Assembly (NCBI GenBank): GCA_902782475.1
Contig: CACZNR010000143.1
Location: 1 to 27,751, forward strand
Length of the DNA stretch: 27,751 nt
Direction of reading: 5' to 3'
Source of the DNA: an uncultured Eubacteriales bacterium
GTDB taxonomy: Bacteria; Bacillota; Clostridia; Christensenellales; Christensenellaceae
Positions within the stretch are counted from its first letter, which is position 1; each line of letters starts with the position of its first letter. A program made the position numbers and the translations under genes. Of the stretch, positions 24,451 through 27,751 are shown piece after piece. The notes under the pieces were generated by a model. The model saw only the letters and a list, made by a program, of their open reading frames with translations, was not told the DNA's origin and did no database searches.

Positions 24451-26754
24451 TTGTCATACATAGAGGGGACTATAACTGAAATCATATACAGGAATGAACA
24501 AAATGGTTACACTGTGCTTGAGATAGAAGCAGAGGGTAACCTTATTGTTTGTGTGGGGAATATCCCGCTGCTGCAGCCCGGTGAATATGTAAGGTTCTAT
24601 GGCGGATATACGAACCATAAGGTATACGGGAAACAGTTCAAGGTCTCCTCTATGGAATCAAAGATGCCTGAAAGTGATGAAGCCATGATACTGTTCCTTT
24701 CTGGAGGACTCATAAAGGGGATAGGTGAAGCAACTGCCACAAGGATAGTGGAACACTTTCACGAAGATACATTCAACGTAATTGAGAACAGTCATGAAGA
24801 TCTCGCAGTCATAAAGGGAATAAGCAGAAAGATGGCTGACAGCATCCATGAACAGTTCCTCAATGTTCAGACCATAAGGGGCATAGTCATGCAGCTTCAG
24901 AAGATGGGACTTACCATGAAGGAGTCCATATCATGCTATGAAGTCTATGGAGCCAGTGCCCCATTTATAATAGAGAAGGATCCTTACCGTCTCATGATGG
25001 ACATAAAGGGGATAGGATTCATCAAGGCTGACAGGATAGCCGAAAATCTGGGACTCGACAATTATCATGAACTTCGGATACAGAATGCCATAAAGCACAT
25101 GCTTGAGACGGCTCTACTTGATGGTCATACCTGTCTTCCAAGAAACATGCTCATAAAGGAGACCTGCGAGTTTCTGAGATGTGAAGAGGAAGAAGTGGTG
25201 GAAGGCCTTTCACAGGATATAAAGCTAGGGTACGTGGTAGAGAACATATATAACGGTACACAGGCTACTGCTCTTTCAAAACTTTATCTTTCGGAGGGGC
25301 TTATTGCATACAAGCTCGTATATCTTCAGAAGGACATCCCTCAGCTTAAGATAAATGACAGCATAGTGGAAACGGTCCTTGCAGATAATCCAATGCTTTC
25401 GGATGAGCAGACAGAAGCCATAAGAAGTGCAGTCTCAAATCAGGTCTCAGTCATAACAGGCGGGCCCGGAACGGGAAAGACAACCATCCTGAATGAGATA
25501 ATAAAGATATTCGAAAAGAGCGGCATAGTAACAGTGCTCACAGCTCCTACAGGAAGAGCTGCCAAAAGGATGCAGCTTGCTACAGGAAGGGAAGCAAAGA
25601 CCATACACAGGCTACTGGAGTATGGAGCTGGATTCGAAGACGATGAGCTCAAGGCACAGTATTTTTCAAGGGACGAGGGGAATCCAATAGAAGCGGACGC
25701 AGTCATAGTGGATGAGACATCCATGGTGGATGTATTCCTCATGAGATACCTCATAGCAGCTCTTAAGCCTGGGACCAGGCTAATACTTACAGGAGACGTG
25801 GACCAGCTTCCTTCGGTCGGAGCAGGAAATGTACTCAAGGATATCATCGCTTCAGGTATATTCCCGGTCACTAGACTTTCAAAGGTGTACCGTTCAGATG
25901 GGAACATAGTGCTCAACGCCCATAACGTGAATGAAGGAAGGGATATCGAGTACTTTGATACCGGGGATTTTGTTTTCAGGGAAATGAGTTCTCCGGAAGA
26001 GACGCTGGAAGAGACGTTGAAGATCTATGAGGAGTACGAGAAAAAAGGTGAAAAACTGGAGGAGCTGCAGATAATATGCCCCGTGAAGAAGGGCTATATA
26101 GGAGTGCAGAACATAAATCAGGAGCTCCGTGAGAGGATCAATCCGAGACTCGTGGGTAAAAAAGAGATACAGTACGGTGAGACGCTCTTCAGGGAAGGCG
26201 ATAAGATAATGCAGGTGGTGAACAATTATTCCAAGACCTGGTACCTCAAGGGAAAGTCTGTTATAAGCACTTCATCGGTAGGGATATATAACGGTGACAT
26301 GGGAAGGATAGTCTCCATAGATGAGGTGGACAGGACACTTACCATACTCTTTGAAGGTGAAAAGGTCACCACATATGAGGCTGAAGAGTTAAATCAGATC
26401 GAGCATTCATATGCCATAACTGTGCACAAGAGCCAGGGCAGTGAATATAATGTAGTCATAATGCCTCTGTTCTACGGAAGGAGCAATTTCCTTACCCGTA
26501 ATCTGCTCTATACAGCACTAACGAGGGCAAAAACAAAACTGATACTTCTGGGCAGGAGGTCCACTGTGACAGAGATGATACAGAACTCCAGGATCGCCCA
26601 CAGGTTCACGGGACTTAAGTATCAGCTGGAAAAAGAATTTCAGTATGCAAACGGGCTCATCGAAGGAAAGAGCATATTTGATTTCGATGGCTTCTCGGAT
26701 GATATAATAGATATATTCGATGATCTGGATGACTTCGGGAATCCGGAATTCTAA
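24451..26754 (+). CDS. recD2: RecD2-type SF1B DNA helicase (RecD-like, YrrC family)
   Basis: This 767-residue protein starts at TTG (24451), with GGGAG nine bases upstream in the end of metK; no better ATG is near. The N-terminal OB-like part (VEG/IEGTITEIIYRNEQNGYTVLEI type) and helix-hairpin-helix region GLIKGIGEATATRIVEHF and KGIGFIKADRIAENLGL mark the RecD2 class. Walker A is GGPGTGKT (337-344), Walker B VDETSMVD around 420-427, and motif VI YTALTRAKTKLILLG. RecD2 is a 5'-3' helicase in organisms without RecBC, linked to mismatch repair and stress survival. Downstream is the raiA RNA rather than comF. Confidence 0.94.
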   Translation: MSYIEGTITEIIYRNEQNGYTVLEIEAEGNLIVCVGNIPLLQPGEYVRFYGGYTNHKVYGKQFKVSSMESKMPESDEAMILFLSGGLIKGIGEATATRIVEHFHEDTFNVIENSHEDLAVIKGISRKMADSIHEQFLNVQTIRGIVMQLQKMGLTMKESISCYEVYGASAPFIIEKDPYRLMMDIKGIGFIKADRIAENLGLDNYHELRIQNAIKHMLETALLDGHTCLPRNMLIKETCEFLRCEEEEVVEGLSQDIKLGYVVENIYNGTQATALSKLYLSEGLIAYKLVYLQKDIPQLKINDSIVETVLADNPMLSDEQTEAIRSAVSNQVSVITGGPGTGKTTILNEIIKIFEKSGIVTVLTAPTGRAAKRMQLATGREAKTIHRLLEYGAGFEDDELKAQYFSRDEGNPIEADAVIVDETSMVDVFLMRYLIAALKPGTRLILTGDVDQLPSVGAGNVLKDIIASGIFPVTRLSKVYRSDGNIVLNAHNVNEGRDIEYFDTGDFVFREMSSPEETLEETLKIYEEYEKKGEKLEELQIICPVKKGYIGVQNINQELRERINPRLVGKKEIQYGETLFREGDKIMQVVNNYSKTWYLKGKSVISTSSVGIYNGDMGRIVSIDEVDRTLTILFEGEKVTTYEAEELNQIEHSYAITVHKSQGSEYNVVIMPLFYGRSNFLTRNLLYTALTRAKTKLILLGRRSTVTEMIQNSRIAHRFTGLKYQLEKEFQYANGLIEGKSIFDFDGFSDDIIDIFDDLDDFGNPEF

Positions 26755-26761
26755 TAAGTTT

Positions 26762-26985
26762 AAAGATCTTTTCAGGTCTGTGGTTGAAAGTCGATGCCAG
26801 ACGCAGGCAAAGCGATCCACTTAAGTCAGGGAAAATTCCTGATGAGCATGGTGCGTTTTAGAGGTAAGTCCGTCCCCGGTCCACCGGGAGAGGAGTAGTA
26901 GTGGGGAGGCAGGGGCCTTATGAGCGAACCTTCCAGGCGGCGAGTGTGGGGGCAAAAACCAGGTCAGCTGAAAAGATTTTTTTAT
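26762..26985 (+). ncRNA. raiA-motif structured RNA
   Basis: The 344-base gap between recD2 and hpf has no coding frame but is GC-rich and highly structured in its first 225 bases. The ends pair over 14 bases: AAAGATCTTTTCAG (26762-26775) with CTGAAAAGATTTTT (26968-26981), one G-U. TGGTT (26781-26785) pairs with AACCA (26957-26961) further in. Local hairpins are TGCC/GGCA (26795-26809), TCAGG/CCTGA (26826-26842) and CCCGG-TCCA-CCGGG (26875-26888). Position directly upstream of raiA/hpf in a clostridial genome and size near 200 bases fit the known raiA motif, an independent non-coding RNA linked to sporulation and aggregation phenotypes. Its promoter is uncertain; a TAATAA at 26752 is the best -10. 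Confidence 0.85.
26968..26983 (+). terminator. terminator formed by the closing helix of the raiA RNA
   Basis: The strand CTGAAAAGAT runs into seven T residues. Its partner is the far 5' end of the same RNA rather than a local arm, so release would depend on folding of the whole molecule. Local alternatives are poor. Confidence 0.5.
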
Positions 26986-27013
26986 TATTTTACATATTTT
27001 GTATAACACTTCA

Positions 27014-27022
27014 TGTTACAAT
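27014..27022 (+). promoter_or_regulatory. extended -10 promoter of hpf
   Basis: TGTTACAAT is an extended -10 element lying after the raiA RNA. No -35 is found at 16-18 bases. Transcription would begin near 27029, giving hpf a leader of about 70 bases separate from the raiA RNA. Confidence 0.5.
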
Positions 27023-27098
27023 ATAGGCAGAAGGGATTATCGATCACCAGTATTGGTTCACATATAAGTTTTCATTAAACAATAAGGAGGACTTAACT

Positions 27099-27641
27099 AT
27101 GTTATTAACTGTTAATGGAAAAGGAATGACCGTTTCTGATTATATGCAGGATCTGGTTGAAAAAAAGGCCCGGAAACTTGACAGATACTTCAAAGATGAT
27201 ACAGAAGTCTTCGTAGTCCTGTCTATAGAAAAGAGCCGTCATATATGCGAAGTTACAGTTCCTTTCTATAAGGGCAATATACTTAGGACTGAAGTCTCAA
27301 GCGGAGACCTGTACAGCTCCATAGACGGATCGCTCAAGAAACTTGAGAGGATGATCAGAAAACACAGGACGCGTCTTGAGAAGAATCTCCACGAGAAAGC
27401 ATATACATATTCTGAACCGGTTTTTGAGGAAGACGAGCCATTAATGGATGAGCCTGAAGCAAAACTAGTTAAGAGGAAAGGGTTCCCTGTAAAGCCTATG
27501 AGCATTGAGGAAGCCCAGATGCAGATGGAACTTTTGGGTCACACATTCTTTGTTTTCGTAAACGAAGAAACAGGAGAGACCAGTGTCCTTTACAAGAGAA
27601 GAGATGGGGACCTTGGACTTCTTGAACCAGAGAATGAATGA
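27099..27641 (+). CDS. hpf: ribosome hibernation-promoting factor, long form (HPF/RaiA)
   Basis: This 180-residue protein has an N-terminal S30AE/RaiA domain (about 1-97, with VEKKARKLDRYFKDDTEVFVVLS and DLYSSIDGSLKKLERMIRKHRTRL). An acidic linker follows (FEEDEPLMDEPEAK), then a C-terminal dimerisation domain (KRKGFPVKPMSIEEAQMQMELLGHTFFVFVNEETGETSVLYKRRDGDLGLL type, 126-176). The long form joins two 70S ribosomes into the inactive 100S dimer in stationary phase. AAGGAGG lies about nine bases before the ATG. The raiA RNA directly upstream fixes its identity. Confidence 0.95.
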   Translation: MLLTVNGKGMTVSDYMQDLVEKKARKLDRYFKDDTEVFVVLSIEKSRHICEVTVPFYKGNILRTEVSSGDLYSSIDGSLKKLERMIRKHRTRLEKNLHEKAYTYSEPVFEEDEPLMDEPEAKLVKRKGFPVKPMSIEEAQMQMELLGHTFFVFVNEETGETSVLYKRRDGDLGLLEPENE

Positions 27642-27670
27642 TCCTCGACATATTTGACAACAGAATAAGG

Positions 27671-27694
27671 TAAATAAAAATACCGGCTCCTGAT
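27671..27694 (+). terminator. 5' arm of an hpf terminator, apparently split by an IS
   Basis: The tract AAATAAAAATACCGGCTCCT has the A-run plus GC arm of a bidirectional terminator, but no matching AGGAGCCGGT arm lies in the window. The IS3-like end begins at 27695, within what would be the loop or just past it. Confidence 0.35.
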
Positions 27695-27751
27695 TGAACT
27701 GACCCCCAAAAGTTAGACCAAGAATCTAACTAGAGGAGGTCAGTTTTGTTA
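27695..27751 (+). mobile_element. left end of an IS3-family (IS150-like) insertion sequence, cut by the window edge
   Basis: TGAACTGACCCCCAAAAG followed by TTAGACC matches the terminal inverted repeat style of IS3-family elements (TG start, CCCC-AAAAGTT core). GAGGAGGTCAG then gives the ribosome binding site of the first transposase gene (orfA), whose start would be at or just past base 27751. The other end, the transposase and the target duplication are outside. Confidence 0.75.

Noticed and set aside
26762..26985. RNase P RNA, tmRNA, 6S RNA or SRP RNA
   Set aside because: I could not find the conserved cores of these RNAs, such as the SRP GGAA-tetraloop domain or the tmRNA tRNA-like ends. 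Position next to hpf favours raiA.
26821..27009. Small minus-strand protein in the recD2-hpf gap
   Set aside because: It lies across the folded RNA, has no ribosome binding site, and its Pro/Ser/His-rich sequence is what an antisense reading of a GC-rich RNA gives.
1..27751. CRISPR array, prophage, toxin-antitoxin or restriction system
   Set aside because: No regularly spaced repeats, phage structural genes or small toxin/antitoxin pairs were seen. Apart from the IS end at the right edge the region looks like stable core chromosome.

Overview
The window reads as chromosomal DNA of an anaerobic low-to-mid GC Firmicute of the class Clostridia, perhaps Lachnospiraceae-like. The signs are strong AGGAG-type ribosome binding sites, meso-diaminopimelate dehydrogenase, formate-tetrahydrofolate ligase, a RecD2 helicase without RecBC, long-form HPF preceded by a raiA-type structured RNA, and heavy use of ATA and AGG/AGA codons. 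The lineage is inferred from gene content only. No rRNA, tRNA, CRISPR array or phage genes were seen. The only mobile DNA is the left end of an IS3-like element at the right edge.

Region 1 (1-7788): the 3' end of ddh with its terminator, then a tightly packed eleven-gene plus-strand operon. Its genes overlap or lie 0-2 bases apart. They encode a YitT membrane protein, an AAC(6')-like acetyltransferase, a nitroreductase, a HAD phosphatase, a glycerophosphodiesterase, an HD hydrolase, an APH(3')-like aminoglycoside kinase, an RsmC-like methyltransferase, a second APH-fold kinase, a YbaK-type Cys-tRNA deacylase and a RimJ/RimL-type acetyltransferase. It looks like a housekeeping and detoxification operon rather than one pathway.

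Region 2 (7791-12240): a promoter drives a DedA membrane protein, a LuxE-type acyl-protein synthetase and a LuxC-type acyl-CoA reductase. The three genes are translationally coupled, and there are no luciferase genes. rarA runs toward them, so that the two stop codons abut, and it has a consensus promoter so close to its ATG that the mRNA should be leaderless.

Region 3 (12241-15610): pepD and fhs, ended by a bidirectional terminator.

Region 4 (15624-20760, minus strand): a PfkB kinase, an IMPase-family phosphatase and an AGCS sodium/amino-acid symporter form one operon. Upstream lie three tandem SIS-domain paralogues of the 6-phospho-3-hexuloisomerase type in two transcription units. The motif AAACGNKTAA recurs upstream of both SIS units.

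Region 5 (20747-26754): mreB/mbl, rsmA (ksgA), a PPC/DUF296-domain gene, metK and recD2 on the plus strand. A hairpin covers the rsmA ribosome binding site.

Region 6 (26755-27751): a structured non-coding RNA, recognised as a raiA-motif RNA, closed by a 14-bp long-range helix whose 3' strand doubles as a terminator. Next come hpf with its own extended -10 promoter, and an IS3-like end that seems to interrupt the hpf terminator. The raiA RNA, the SIS triplet with its shared motif, the DedA-LuxE-LuxC unit and the pair of aminoglycoside-modifying homologues deserve the closest look.
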